From: Cudoniella acicularis
Taxonomy: Eukaryota; Ascomycota; Leotiomycetes; Helotiales; Helotiaceae
Assembly: GCA_013054445.1 (NCBI GenBank)
Contig: JAAMPI010000148.1
Location: 1-59,677, forward strand
Length of the DNA stretch: 59,677 bases
Direction of reading: 5' to 3'
Each line of letters starts with the position of its first letter. Position 1 is the stretch's first letter. Positions 45,539 to 56,813 of the stretch are shown here, piece after piece. Under the pieces are notes generated by a model. The model worked only from the letters and a program-made list of their open reading frames with translations. It was not told the DNA's origin and searched no databases. Position numbers and translations under genes: made by a program.

Positions 45539-45978
45539 TCATCGTAAACAGAGGCCCATGCTTTCGTTCAACATTGCCAACGTCATGTCGTAATTGAGTC
45601 GAGCAGTGTTCCTGACATGGGTTGCTGTAGAGGCATTTCCAACACGTGGAGTCCTGGATAGAATGTTAGCAACGGGCCTGACCTCCAAGAAGAATTGTCG
45701 TGCTTTTGGCTGTCATTATTTTCCCACCATTTGCTAAGAAGTAGATTTCTTAGAATTCGATGCTCCAGACCTCTCTCCTGCGCTGCGCCTCTCAAAAACT
45801 CCATCGTCTTGTCTACCTTATCCTGATTGAAGGTAGTCGGGTCATCGTTGCGGAAGGACTTCCTTAGTTGATCGCGGGCCATGTACCTGGCCGGTTTTGA
45901 ATATTGAACAGCCTTCAGAAGACCTCGGTAAAGGTGCCGATATGCATGTATTAGCTCAAGTTTGCTGGGGCCTGACAT
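45539..45978 (-). CDS. LYR-motif protein, DUF1763 family
   Basis: Small fungal protein of the DUF1763/LYR class; LYR proteins usually act in mitochondrial complex or Fe-S assembly, but the function here is unknown. Exon 1 (45978-45728) gives MSGPSKLELIHAYRHLYRGLLKAVQYSKPARYMARDQLR, with the LYR tripeptide at HLYRG, and EFLRGAAQERGLEHRILRNLLL. The C-terminal exon (45653-45539) restores HVRNTARLNYDMTLAMLNES and ends GLCLR, the expected family ending. A 74 nt intron (45727-45654, gtggga..ctaac..ccag) gives 121 aa. A 29 nt alternative from 45682 is too short for a normal intron. Without splicing exon 1 would run on to 45583 and lose the conserved end. The donor choice is uncertain; the two ends are firm. 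Confidence 0.82.
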
Positions 45979-46258
45979 TGTGGGGCCGAGATTTTGCAGC
46001 CAGGCTCTTGTTTGTTCTATGTAGAAATGTTTTGATATTCGGATTTATTTTTCATTTCAGGGGCAGCTAAATCCCGAATCGACTTGAGGGCACGTGCCGA
46101 TTGCTCTAGTGGCCTGGGCTTACTGTAAGGTTAGCGCTGTGCGGAGTACCGTCATACCCTTCTGGCGTTGCTTCCATGGCTCCTCAGAAGACAGGACTCG
46201 ATTAAAACTCTTATGAGACTAATTTGAATGCTCTCCAAATGAGACCTACGATCACCAA

Positions 46259-48472
46259 ATGACATCTCTCGTGTCGGAATTTCTTATAAATCCAGTCCTA
46301 CGAACAGCTCGCCGATTCTCCCGCTCGAATCCAACCGTCGACAGCACCGGCGACAACCTCGAACCAGCCGCATACCCACGAACAGCTTGGGAAGGCCGCC
46401 ATGATGTTACAGTTGAGGATATAGCAGAGCGCTTGGAGACTTTAGAAGGGCCAAGGCTAGGAGAGTCTGCTATAGCCGGACCAATATCCGACGAACCCCT
46501 GACATCTTCCCCTATAGAGAGAGATGGAGGGCTCGACGCAGAACTGGAGGCTCTCGGAGCTGGTAGACGTACCAGTGCACCAGCGGCCCCTGGACCTACT
46601 CGTGTTGTACCGCTACGTTTAGGTTCATACCGATCAAATTCCGAAGTTGACGATGTTTCGGACAACCCATCATTTGGCATCCCTAGTCGATTCCGGGCAA
46701 ACTCGACAAATGCTGTTTCTAACAATACGGATGGCAATACTGTGGACGTGAGGATGAGCCCTGCAGAGGGGCCTTCGCGGAGTTCAACGCAGGATCGATC
46801 GGGTTCTGGTAGTCATCAAAGGAATGCTTCATTGCCGGCAGATGATGGGATGGGGCCATTGAGGCAGCAGATCATTTTGATTCAAGCAATGGACATTACC
46901 GCTGATGAGAAGGCACGAATGATGCACAACCTCCTCACTCGAGGATACAGTCAAGCCCAACTCTTTCATACCAAACAGCAAATCCCGTCGCCGTCACCGT
47001 CTCCCCAGAACATGATCAGCCAGGAGCGACCTTCAACACCAGGATCCTTGACATCATTCATATGGCAAATGAATGGTATCCATGATTCAGCGACTCCCAG
47101 TCAGCAACATACTTTCCATTTATCGCCGGATGATCTCAAACGTACCTATGCCCCTCTAGATCCGCCTGAATTTGATGGAGATGGTGATGCATGCCTCCAA
47201 GATGCGACTCAGGAATTGGGCTGTCGGCATTACAAGAGAAACGTCAAGTTGCAATGCTCTGCGTGTGATAAATGGTATACTTGCCGTTTGTGTCACGACG
47301 AGGCTGAGGATCACATTTTGAATCGAAAAGCGACTAAAAATATGCTCTGCATGCTGTGTGGATGTGCCCAACGTGCTGGTGAGTTTTGCGTGGAGTGTGG
47401 AGAGAGAACTGCTTGGTATTATTGTGGTGTCTGCAAGCTATGGGACAACGATCCAAATAAGAGCATTTACCATTGCAATGATTGCGGTATATGCCGAAAG
47501 GGTCGAGGTCTTGGCAAAGACTTCTTTCACTGCAAGGTAAGAACCATATTCCGATCATACTGAGTGGAGCAAACTAACTTTTGATAGACCTGTGGTGTTT
47601 GCATGTCTATGTCCGTGGAACACTCCCACAAATGCATCGAGCGGGTGTCGGACTGCGACTGTCCCATCTGTGGCGAGTACATGTTTACATCACTTCATCC
47701 AGTTGTTTTCATGCTCTGCGGTCATAGCATCCATAAAGCCTGTTATGAAGAGCACATGAAGACATCCTACAAATGTCCAATATGCAGCAAAAGTACGATT
47801 AATATGGAAACTCAATTCCGGAACTTGGACCGGGCTATTGACAGTCAGCCAATGCCTCCTCAATTTCAAGATACAAAGGCTATGGTATCATGTAATGACT
47901 GCTATGCCAAAAGTGCTGTCAAATACCACTGGCTTGGCCTCAAATGTGCCATTTGCGATTCATACAACACTGCTCAGCTATCTATACTGAGTGACCCAGC
48001 AGTGGAGGTACCGGTAATTGAAAGTAGAGAGACAGAAAGTGTTCCGGTTGGAGATCAGGCAAATGGAGAAATGTCTTCATCGGCTTACCTTGGGACTGGT
48101 GCAAGCCGTAGTAGGCGGCACTCATCCCACGTACAGCCTCCTTCGTCAGCAAATGCAGGTTCTAGTCGCTTTTCCCCTTACCCCCTGCCTCAACGTATTG
48201 CTAGATCAGTTTCACCAGTTCGAGGACTTGGATTTAATGACGAACCCGTACCTGTTGTGATGGCCGAAACTGATGATTCTGCTGACGAGGATGATCTGGA
48301 TTTCTGGGGTAGGGGTAGGGATGAGCCGCGGAGTGTGACTTCAGCTGAAAATGCTGATGAAATGGAAGAGGATTCAGGTTCAGATGACGACTCTAATATG
48401 GAGGATTGTGATGATGAGGAAGATGATGAAGGCGATGAAGAGGATCGATTTGAATTATTTGGTCATCGTTGA
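46259..48472 (+). CDS. CHY/CTCHY and RING zinc-finger ubiquitin ligase (RCHY1/Pirh2-like)
   Basis: E3 ligase family: the human relative RCHY1 ubiquitinates p53; fungal substrates are not known. Two exons: 46259-47536 and 47588-48472, giving 720 aa. Residues 1-300 are disordered and Ser/Pro-rich. The CHY zinc finger starts near residue 320 (LGCRHYKRNVKLQCSACDKW, CRLCHDEAEDH, MLCMLCGCAQRAGEFCVECG). The CTCHY part follows (YYCGVCKLWDNDPNKSIYHC, CGICRKGRGLGKDFFHC), and the intron sits exactly after that Cys-Lys. The RING-H2 is at about 448-490 (CPICGEYMFTSLHPVVFMLCGHSIHKACYEEHM, CPIC). A rubredoxin-like zinc ribbon is near 530 (CNDCYAKS, CAIC). The C-terminus is a very acidic tail (~60 residues of Asp/Glu/Ser). 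Confidence 0.93.
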
Positions 48473-48919
48473 GACTTTGGCGTCAGGATTTCGGAGAACA
48501 GGATGCATAGGTCTACGGCGTACTGTATGACATGGCATTCATGACGGAGGGACCTAGCGAAGGACTAGAAAAGGAGTTCTGGATAAGGAGACTCGATTAG
48601 CCCTCATAATTAACGGTCGTTTTCATGATCATATAGTATATGGGGTATGGAATTGAGCACTCTGGACGGTATCCAATCCCCCTTTCTAGATGTAAACCAT
48701 CCTCACCTCGCCGCCCGTAATAATCAGATATTTGATTCTCGAGTGCCGGTATGTCCGACACCACCCAGAGCTTTGTCGCCTGTTGATCACCTCAAAAGCG
48801 CCCGTGCTACGCTGGGTATAATGCCAATCCCCCATTTCAAAAAACTCCATTTCCCCTCGGTAGCGCTTCCATATTCATCACGGCAGCATCGTCTTATGCC
48901 CCCAAGAAGTAGATACCCA
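48473..48919. other. Convergent 3' intergenic (CHY ligase / MZT1)
   Basis: About 450 bp between two stops. A plus-strand ORF from 48647 that runs to 49147 is the antisense of MZT1 and is rejected. Confidence 0.5.
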
Positions 48920-49296
48920 TCAAGCCTCGCGCTGTCGCTGATTCCCCTGTTGCATAGCCTCTCGATTCGTCTCCTCAGCATCCTTCCTCAACTCCTTAAC
49001 CACAGTCTGTCAGAAAGTATCAGCAAAACCATGCCTCTACAAATCCCATCGGATCCCGAACCTACAGCAAGCGCTTCTGGATTAACCCCATTTTCAATCA
49101 GTGATATACAAATCGATAACGTCTGGCGGTCGAGATCTGCATTCTAAATGTCCTTTTGGTAAGCTGCTGCTTGCTGCATTTGGAAGAGAGAGAGTGGTTG
49201 TACCAAGAGGGTAGAGATCTCGTGGAAGACGTCGATGACTTGGCGGGCTTGGGCGGCCATGATTTCTTTGTCTTGTTTGGGGTTTTCGGGAGGCAT
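48920..49296 (-). CDS. MZT1: Mitotic-spindle organizing protein 1 (MOZART1/Mzt1)
   Basis: Gamma-tubulin ring complex microprotein that binds the N-termini of GCP proteins and is needed for microtubule nucleation at spindle pole bodies. Three small exons (93, 78 and 87 nt): 49296-49204, 49143-49066 and 49006-48920, giving 85 aa. Exon 1 carries [10 protein letters not shown] and [16 protein letters not shown]. Exon 2 carries [20 protein letters not shown] then NPEALA. Exon 3 carries [12 protein letters not shown] and a Gln-rich tail. This spans the whole Mzt1 core, with the hallmark GVNPEALA. All introns are GT..AG and the phases are 0. No exon is long enough to stand out as an ORF, so the gene is easily missed; the opposite strand shows a longer but meaningless frame. 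Confidence 0.92.
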
Positions 49297-49618
49297 GTTT
49301 TCTTAATACACAGAAGGAACCTTGGAATGGGAGGATAGGTGGGTTGACGCGCTAGCTAGCTGTAGCGTTGGTTAGGTACAAATAGAACCTGGAAGGACTA
49401 CGAGGCTGATTGTGGAAGACGCGGTTTGGATGCGCGTCGGGAAATTCTCCGGATTTGGGAATCGCTCCCCGCAATCGCAACTCCACGCATGCGCGCCCTA
49501 TGAATGATTTGGCGAACTCACTATCACCTGAACTCACGATGATGATAATTTAAAAACCAGTGGTGCACTTTGCGTAAACCTCTCTCGTCTTTTCACAAAG
49601 ACTATCTATCTCACAACC
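49297..49618. promoter_or_regulatory. Divergent intergenic region (MZT1 / GFA gene)
   Basis: 322 bp between divergent ATGs. It contains ctagctagctgtagcg at 49351-49366 and an A/T-rich stretch near 49540-49555 with a tttaaaa-like element before the GFA gene. Both promoters are expected here. Confidence 0.4.
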
Positions 49619-50115
49619 ATGTCTACCCGCCTCGCACTCACTGGCAGCTGTCAGTGTGGCCAAGTCAGATACACCAGCACAACTCTCCCAACACATCTGA
49701 CAAACTGTTATTGTGCTATTTGTCGCAGGCTCTCAGGCGCACCCTTCATCACATTTGCAGAATTCCCAGCGTCATCTATCACGTGGATAACAGGGGAGGA
49801 ATCATTGAAGAAGAAAAGCTACTCTGAGATCGCGGACCGAAACCATTGTGCTGAGTGCGGAAGTCCGATATCGATGCAATACAAGTGTGAGTTGGATAGG
49901 ATTAGCATCACGTTGGGACGATTGATGAGGATAGTGTGAAGGGGAGGATGCCAGGTGTGAAGGCTCATATTTTTGTGGAGAGTATGGGGAAATCTTGCGG
50001 ACATAAGTTGCCTGATGATAATGTTCCGAGGTATTCGAGGTTCCATGTTAGCTTTCAGAAGAAGATCGATGCTTGGAAGCAGGCTTTGACGGTTCCAGGG
50101 CCCGGACTTGGTTGA
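49619..50115 (+). pseudogene. GFA/CENP-V domain protein (glutathione-dependent formaldehyde-activating type), frameshifted
   Basis: Zinc-binding GFA-family protein; family members activate formaldehyde with glutathione or act on related thiol adducts, and the precise role is unknown. One exon. Reading from 49619: the Cys motifs are present (GSCQCGQVRYTS, NCYCAICRRLSGAPF, HCAECGSPISMQY) and then ISITLG. Here one base is missing (49916-49917). Without it the frame stops after GRLMRIV at 49939. With one base restored the text continues as TIDEDSVKGRMPGVKAHIFV, then LPDDNVPRYSRFHVSF and a stop at 50113-50115, which matches the family's C-terminus. It has a single lesion and otherwise intact sequence, so a sequencing error or a very recent mutation is equally possible. 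The frame-shift-free product would be about 165 aa. Confidence 0.75.
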
Positions 50116-50318
50116 GGAATTTTTGGTGAGTGTGAGTTTGAGGTTGAGGATGAGAAAGGAGGAAATCCGAACAGGAGGGGAAACAGTGCAAAATAGACTC
50201 AAAGTACTTTCAGTATATTCAGCCGCCTGCACTAAGTACTCCCATCATAATTCGTTCAGGCAAGCAAAAAAACATTAATTTCTCAAACACCATACCCAAG
50301 ACTCCACTATATCCAGCC
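50116..50318. other. Convergent 3' intergenic (GFA / SPC25)
   Basis: About 200 bp of 3' flank; nothing recognised. Confidence 0.45.
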
Positions 50319-51151
50319 TTACAATCCTGACTTTACCGCCTCCACAAAAAGATCTCGCATCCCTTTGCAGCAAGTCCGTACATCCCTGCATTCGTTGAAT
50401 TGGTCTAGAACCCGATCAACTCGATCTTTTTCGAGCTTTGGCTTGCAGTAGGATATTTGGTATTCCCGTTCTGAAGTGTCGAGCAAAAAGTATGCCTCCC
50501 TGGTCCAGTCCCGGTCGTCAATGTGAGTGAAGATAAACTTGAGACTATCGTTTCCACCATTCCCTTCCACCTCCATGCATAAGGTGTTCCTCCAGAAATC
50601 AAACTCGGGCATGTTAAAGCAAGACTGGGCGTCTAATTGCTGGGCGTAAGCTCGCTGGGCAGCAAGACGTGCGTCAATCTGCTTCTGAGTCTCTTCAATT
50701 TGTTTCTTGAGATCCTCCTTGTTTTGTTGGTGTTCATCCCGCTGTTTGCTCAAAGAGGCGATCGCTGCCTTCATCTCATTCGTCTCCGCTGCCTCTTTTG
50801 CAAGGGTTTGTTGATGGCTATTCGATTTGAGGGTGAGAATCTCGATATCTTTCCTCTTCATCCGTTGATCCTCTAAATGATTGTTAGCTTTGTTCTCTGC
50901 GTTGAATGTGAGAACGTACCTTTCAGCTCAGCTACATTCATGCGAAATTGATTTCTCTCTTCCAACACGCGCTTCCGACCTTGCTCAATGAAAGTATCAA
51001 ATTTGACTGTGAACTTTGCCATGCGGTCGCGCAACTCGTCGAAACCAAAATTGATGCTGGGCAGAGTGTCCGCCATTGAAGGCGCATCTGCTGATGCAAG
51101 AGGTGGGCGCATTGTACTGGTAGATAAGGAGGGCTCGAACATTGTTGCCAT
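50319..51151 (-). CDS. SPC25: Kinetochore protein Spc25 (Ndc80 complex)
   Basis: Subunit of the Ndc80 complex: Spc24/Spc25 anchors it to the inner kinetochore. Two exons: 51151-50920 and 50872-50319, giving 261 aa. The open frame extends upstream to 51262, but MATMFEPSLS at 51151 is preferred as the start because the family N-terminus begins close by; this is a judgement. The middle is a long coiled coil (FIEQGRKRVLEERNQF, KSNSHQQTLAKEAAETNEMK, RDEHQQNKEDLKKQIEETQK). The C-terminal RWD-like Spc25 domain is residues ~165-261: FDFWRNTLCMEVEGNG, SLKFIFTHIDDRDWTREAYF, REYQISYCKP and CRDVRTCCKGMRDLF. Exon-join codon is Glu (G|AG). Confidence 0.9.
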
Positions 51152-51495
51152 CTTGGAGTATGTGAAGTCGACGTGGGCTTGTCGTTGAATAACCGTTGTA
51201 TCTGAACTTTGTTTTCGATAGTAAATATGCGCCAGTGATGCGGTGGTGTTGTACGCGACCAATATTGTGTAAAGGTGCTCGTTGCTAAGGAAACTACGGA
51301 TGACTAAGCGATTTTAGCGGTGAATCTTCATGAAAAATCTACGCGATCTTGAAAGTTCTTGCGATGACCCCAGGCTGATTCAATTTTAATATAAGTACGG
51401 CTCAAAGTTCGGAATCATAAATTGTAATTGTTCGTGATTATATACCGCGATGATCTGGACAAGAAATTCTCGCGCACCAAGCCGACCTAAACCAA
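51152..51495. promoter_or_regulatory. Divergent intergenic region (SPC25 / RRN6)
   Basis: 344 bp between the chosen starts of two divergent genes; both promoters are expected here. A/T-rich tracts occur at 51350-51450. No specific element called. Confidence 0.4.
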
Positions 51496-54400
51496 ATGAC
51501 TGACCGCAGGGCTATCGAGGGGATCACCATTTCATATGGTCACCCTGGAAGGGCAACTTATGACACCGAAGAGAAGCAATGGACTTTTACTGTGAAACAT
51601 GATGAAGGTGAATTATATCCATGAAGAGCAAGGACTTTACTGATAGCTTCCTAGAGCAACACATTCGTCAAATACAACCTTTTGAAGAGTGCCTTCCACC
51701 GTCCATCCCGGAACTCCCTTTGGGAAAAAGGAAACTTGCTATCAATTCGAGAAAGCAGTTAAAATCTCTGCTCAAAGCGAGGCCTGAATTGTATCCCGGA
51801 AATGAAGTTGCTTTGAGTTTAGCCAAAGATGCTACCAGCGCTGAACCAGACCTAAGAGGTGATTGCGGAGCTCTTTTGGCCTTTGGAAAGGCGTACGACA
51901 ACAAGCATGTTTCGGAAATTCTGGCTACATCTTGCGGAGAAGCAGGCCATATCCTACGTCTAAGTAGGTGCCGAAAGGAGAAGCAGGGGTGGGGAGACCA
52001 CAAAGAGGCTACCATCTCGGTCACTCGTCCAGACCTATCAGAGCAGGGTTATTGGATGGGTAACGGAGGTGCAATCCAACAAATTGTTTTTGCCGAAGGC
52101 GATGGAGACTCGGGTACATGGTTAGCCGCCCGGCAAACGGCACTTACAACTGTCTTCAGGCCATACTATGGTCATGTTCAAACGGCTTTTGTGCCAAACG
52201 TTTCCGCTTTGTCTTATCCTCCTTCACGCCTTTCTCCAAACCCTGTGGCTTCTTTCAAGGTTGAAGAGACCGGGCTGTTGGATCATGTGGATTTCGCTTT
52301 TAATCCATGGTATGCTCGGCAATCTGTCGTTGTCGATTCTTCAGGAAAATGGTGTATTTCGGATGTTGAAGGTGCGATGAGCAGGCGAGCGTCCCAAAAA
52401 GTGGTTTCGGGAAGGAAGGGATGTATTGACGACGGATACCGATCGAGTCTATTCCAACAGCCACCTCAAAATGACCCTTCTGACGGCTGGCATCGTATAT
52501 TGTGGATATGCAATATAAACACCATTGCCGTCTGTAGCCGATGGCATGTTGCAGTTTTTGATGTGAAGGCCAAAGCCAAGCGGCTGCGTAGCATCGAATT
52601 TTCTACGAAGAGCTCCGATCGTATTCTTGATGTAAAGCGAAGTCTCACAAGCGAAAACCACTTGTTTTTGTTGACTGAATCTCGAATCTTTTGGATCGAA
52701 GTCACTCCCGTTGGAGAGAAAGAAGATGCTCGGTCTGGTGCAAAAGTTTTACTCTCATATAAGCATTTCAGGGGCACAAGCGATGAGATTTTGAAACTTG
52801 CTGTGTTGAAGGATGATAAAGGTAAGGAGTTTCCACCTAAGGCTATATTCTGTCTAACTTATTGTTAGCATCCGTTATGATCACCTCCAATAGAACCTCA
52901 CTTACAAATGTTTTTGGCTTCTCGAAGGATACCGGTAGCATTGATTCTCCTTTATCCTGGCAAGCGTCGTTCCTCCTCTCCAAATCCTCCGAGGGACAGT
53001 TGCTATACGCACCGTACTTCTTGCCTGCTCCACTAAGCCTTGGCTCTGATATAGATTCCGAGGATTTTATGAATGGCATCAGAATTTTCCAAGTCTGGGC
53101 AGTCACATTCAACCTGGCGCTCACCTGCTCCCTTTGTGTTATTGAGGCCCCGTTACTGAAGTCATTCAATCTGCAAAAGTGGTGGCTTGCGCAGCCAAAT
53201 GTTCAGTCCAAACTATCCTACCGGAGAAATCGATCAGAAAGACGGACACGAGAGTCATTCGTAATCCCCGACTGTTTAGAGGACCAGAACACTGTGAGCA
53301 GCCATGTTCTGTCTCACTCTCGCATTCGTGCAATTGCAGAAGGAAACAAAGAGAATATGCGGCTCAGGGTAAACTGGGGGCCAATATTTCAGCACATCTT
53401 CACCCAAGCGCATGCTGGGGATCAAGCACGAGCATCACGAGCTAGCTCTCCAGATGGATTTCCTACAGTATCAGCACTTATATCGAGATACGGTGATCTT
53501 CTACAACGTGCAAAGGATAGTAATAACCTTTCCTTGGTCACACTGTAAGTACCACTTGCCCTTACAACAACAGCATAGACTAACTGATATTCCAGCTTTG
53601 AGCTTTCCGATATTTCAACCTTTTCAGAAGAACTCGATCAAGCTACGGTTGCCTTGCACGAATATTTACAGTCGCTACAAGAGGAACAGGATACGCAGTC
53701 CCCACTGAGACTTGTCGTAACAAACTGTGCCTCGACTGCTGCTGGGGTTAATTTCATGGCCAATGATGATGAAAAGCCTCCTGACTTCTTGAAAGCATAT
53801 GACTACTTGGTCGACAGCTGGATGGCCAGCCTGCCTCAAAAGGTTCCCTTGAAATCTCGTCTCTCGAAATACAAGATAATTCGCCAAATGGCTATCGAGC
53901 TCTGCTTAAGCTCCATCGGGATATCTTTACGCGACAAAGCCTCCGAGTTACAAGAGGGGCCACATCCAGGCTCTAAAAATGCTGGGCAGCTGCAAAAGGG
54001 TCAAAATCCGGAGCGATACAACCTAAATATGCTTTTCTCCCCCGAAATGACTCCCGAACCATTGGAAGGGTCACATCTCAGTCTCCCTACACCAACCCGA
54101 ACGCCTTCACTATATTCTCACGCGACCGACTTGTCCGAATCTGATGTGGTAGAAGATCCTGCAGTCTCTCGCCTACGACAGTACGCGGTATCAATAAAAT
54201 CTCGATTAAATCCCGGGGAATCCCGATTGTTATCGCACTGGATACCAGGAACTGATCCTGCAAATTACTCCTGGGAACCACAAAAGCCTTCAGTAGGCGA
54301 CAGTGGGGATGAGAACGGCCGCAAGAAAACTCGCGAAGCTTCACGGCGTCGAAAAAGAGCCGAGGCGTTCTTGAATCGTGGAAGGGCGACGTTGGCTATG

Positions 54401-54583
54401 TCGGAATCACAGCCGTCATTCATGCCTTCTGGCAGTCAACCAGACATTACCCATCATACATTCAGCTCCCAGCCTTTGGATGACTTGCCTATGACACAGC
54501 CGGATAGGGGTACATTTGGCAGTAGATCTATACAAGCACAAAAAGGAAAGAAGAAGGCAAAGCGTAGAAACGCCGGGTTTTGA
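51496..54583 (+). CDS. RRN6: RNA polymerase I core factor subunit Rrn6
   Basis: Component of the Pol I core factor (Rrn6-Rrn7-Rrn11) that recruits Pol I to the rDNA promoter. Four exons: 51496-51607, 51655-52821, 52869-53544 and 53596-54583, giving 980 aa. The opening GITISYGHPGRATYDTEEKQ is typical. Intron 1 (47 nt, gtgaat..tactgat..cctag) is needed: without it the frame stops at 51622 and the ATG at 51621 would be a false start. Beta-propeller-like sequence follows (GYWMGNGGAIQQIVFAEG, FAFNPWYARQSVVVDSSGKW, HRILWICNINTIAVCSRW). A helical C-terminal half comes next, then a Ser/Arg/Lys-rich tail (SRRRKRAEAFLNRG, ending KGKKKAKRRNAGF), likely nucleolar. Joins at 52821/52869 and 53544/53596 keep the phase. 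Confidence 0.88.
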
Positions 54584-54936
54584 GACTGCTTGGAACTAAG
54601 GCTCTTCGTTGGATTTGGATGGTTTATTTCCGTTGTGTCAAAAACTCATTCTCTGCTCGAATATTGAAAAAGTGGTATCCTAATTGGCTAGTACGAATGT
54701 TAGCCTGTAACCCCAACATTTGGATATGACCTCAAACCTGATACTGAAGTGTTCATTGCATATAGAACTCTTGAAAAATGATGAAGGTTTTGATTGATTA
54801 AATTCTTGATTCGTCTAGCTGTTGACCCCGCCATTTACCCCGCCTATAAATCTGCACAACCTCAAACATTCAAATATTTGCCCACTAAACGACTTCCGAA
54901 CTCCCAAGATCCACTTCAACCCCATAGTTCGTAATA
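54584..54936. other. Intergenic, RRN6 / PITH gene
   Basis: About 350 bp. It should hold the promoter of the PITH gene (C-rich leader at 54885-54935). Nothing else recognised. Confidence 0.4.
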
Positions 54937-55651
54937 ATGTCCCATCACTGCCACGACGAGCACGACCATTCAGGTCACAATCATGGCGACGGTGAACACG
55001 ATCATTCCGACGACATAACCCCCGCCCTCCAATACTCCCTCTACCAACACATCAACTTCGACGACATTACAACGCTCAACGAAGCAGAAATCGGCTCCGG
55101 CAAAGCCATAGTAAAGAAAACATGGGCAGAGCGGCTAGAGGAGAAGCCAGAGCTTGAAACCGATGCCGATGAGCAGCTCCTCATGCACATTCCGTGCGTT
55201 TACCCCTCGCTCCAAAATACCTCAACAAGCCTAGCTAACAAACCAGAAAAACAGTTTCACAGGCCAAGTAAAACTACACTCCATCCTAATCCGCACATCC
55301 AACTCGTCCTCCGCGCCCCAAACCCTCAAACTCTTCATCAACCGTGACGATATCGATTTCGCCACCGCTTCTGACCTCGCGCCCACACAAGAATTCTCCC
55401 TGTCGCAAACATCGGAGATCCAAGATATAGGTGTGAAGAGGGCGTTGTTTGGGAAGGTGCAGAATTTGACGCTGTTTGTGGAGGATAATTACGGTGAGGA
55501 TGTGACGCGGATTTCGTATTTGGGGTTTAAGGGCGATTGGATGCAGCTTGGGAGGGCGCCGACGAATATTTTGTATGAGGCGGCGGCGAATCCTAGTGAT
55601 CATGCTGTTAAGGGGACTAGTGTGAATCAAATGGGTAGTAGGCTTGGGTGA
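54937..55651 (+). CDS. PITH-domain protein (PITHD1-like), His-rich N-terminus
   Basis: PITH domains bind the proteasome in thioredoxin-like Txl1; PITHD1 proteins have the domain alone. Two exons: 54937-55193 and 55255-55651, giving 217 aa. The first 28 residues are packed with His, Asp and Glu (HHCHDEHDHSGHNHGDGEHD), a metal-binding-like head. The PITH domain follows: ITPALQYSLYQHINFDDITTL, the spliced QLLMHIP + FTGQVKLHSILIRTS, LKLFINRDDIDF, NLTLFVEDNYGEDVTRISYLG and the signature FKGDWMQLGRAPTNILYE. It ends NQMGSRLG. There is no thioredoxin domain, so it is the stand-alone PITHD1 type. Confidence 0.92.
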
Positions 55652-56813
55652 GTGGGATTGAGGGGATTGATTTGAAGGGATATGGGTGTCGTCGGCGCCG
55701 TATGAAGGACATTGATGGTAGCATGAATAGTTTGTGCGTGCTTAGAAGGTGGTAGGGGGCAAGTAGGCTCTTTTCTCTATTTTGGATGTTTCAAAGCCAA
55801 CTGACATATGTGCAGTCACTGCAGCAGAACTGGTGCATGGAATGGTGTTTTCACGAAGGCCTAACAATAAATGGATGGTATTGAGGAGTGGAATTGGAAC
55901 CACAAAAGATAGTGAACAACTTACTCTCATCGTATTTTGAAACTCTAAAATTGGTGGTTTTCTACTATTTCATGGCCAAGTAGAGAGAGGGGAGGAATAT
56001 GCCTGTAGCAAGTTCTATCTTCAAGGTAGGAATTCCGCTCTCTCCGTAGGAAAACTACAAAGCCTCTCCAGCATCGATCGACCAAGCACTTCTACAAAGT
56101 GCAACAGAATCACTTTTCTTCTCTCTTTTACTAAACTTAAGCCAAGCTCATTAAGAAGCCCGGGTTACCGAGAACAAGAAAACTCACTTCTCCTCCCCGC
56201 ACCCGCTCCTGACTTAAGCTCAAATTTATATACTTTATAATCCCTCTAAACTATAATTTCTTCACACCTAAGAAGAGACGTAAGACTCTGAAAGCCTTGC
56301 TATAATACTATCTATATATACATAACTTGTAACATTAAATCCACAGTTCGTAAAGTTTGCAACGACTGAGAAAAAGATTACTTATTTCTGAGTTTGCATG
56401 AGAGTCAAGACTCAACATGAGCTTACGAAGTATAACAAAACAATTATACTGCAAGGGAATCTAGAGTCACTATCTTTCAGGCTTCAAGTCTAACCGACTA
56501 ATCGACCGAAACTTTTGCGAAGTGCAACAAAACATACTCATATTAAACCGAGGGGGCCAATAGTGAATGAGTTATTACTTTAAGAAATGAGTGATCTATT
56601 GAGACACAAAGGCTAGAAGCCAAATGAAATAGTAACTATTTTGAAGTGCTCCAGCGGTCTAAAGTTGGTGATAGGCCGTCCCAAAACGCAACACTCACTA
56701 TATTACGCACTGTGCCAAAGTCTAATATATATCAACTCTTCTTTATTTCCCCCAAACTATACATCCTAGAAAACAACTACGCCATAATTCCTAAAGGAAC
56801 TCAATACTCTAGC
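55652..56813. other. AT-rich stretch, possible mobile-element relic
   Basis: About 1.16 kb of AT-rich sequence. A short motif agtgcaacaraa recurs (near 56098 and 56520), and the stretch 56100-56800 lacks coding character. This could be a decayed transposon, but no terminal repeats or target-site duplication were identified, so it is only a suspicion. Confidence 0.3.

Noticed and set aside
45297..45542. 81-aa ORF downstream of the LYR gene
   Set aside because: Starts inside the LYR gene's last codons in another frame and has no domain.
48647..49147. 166-aa plus-strand ORF
   Set aside because: Antisense to the MZT1 exons, which read as a known protein; the plus frame has no domain.
51496..51624. 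Frameshift at the start of RRN6
   Set aside because: A 47-nt canonical intron (51608-51654) with a TACTGAT branch joins the frames, so no lesion is needed.
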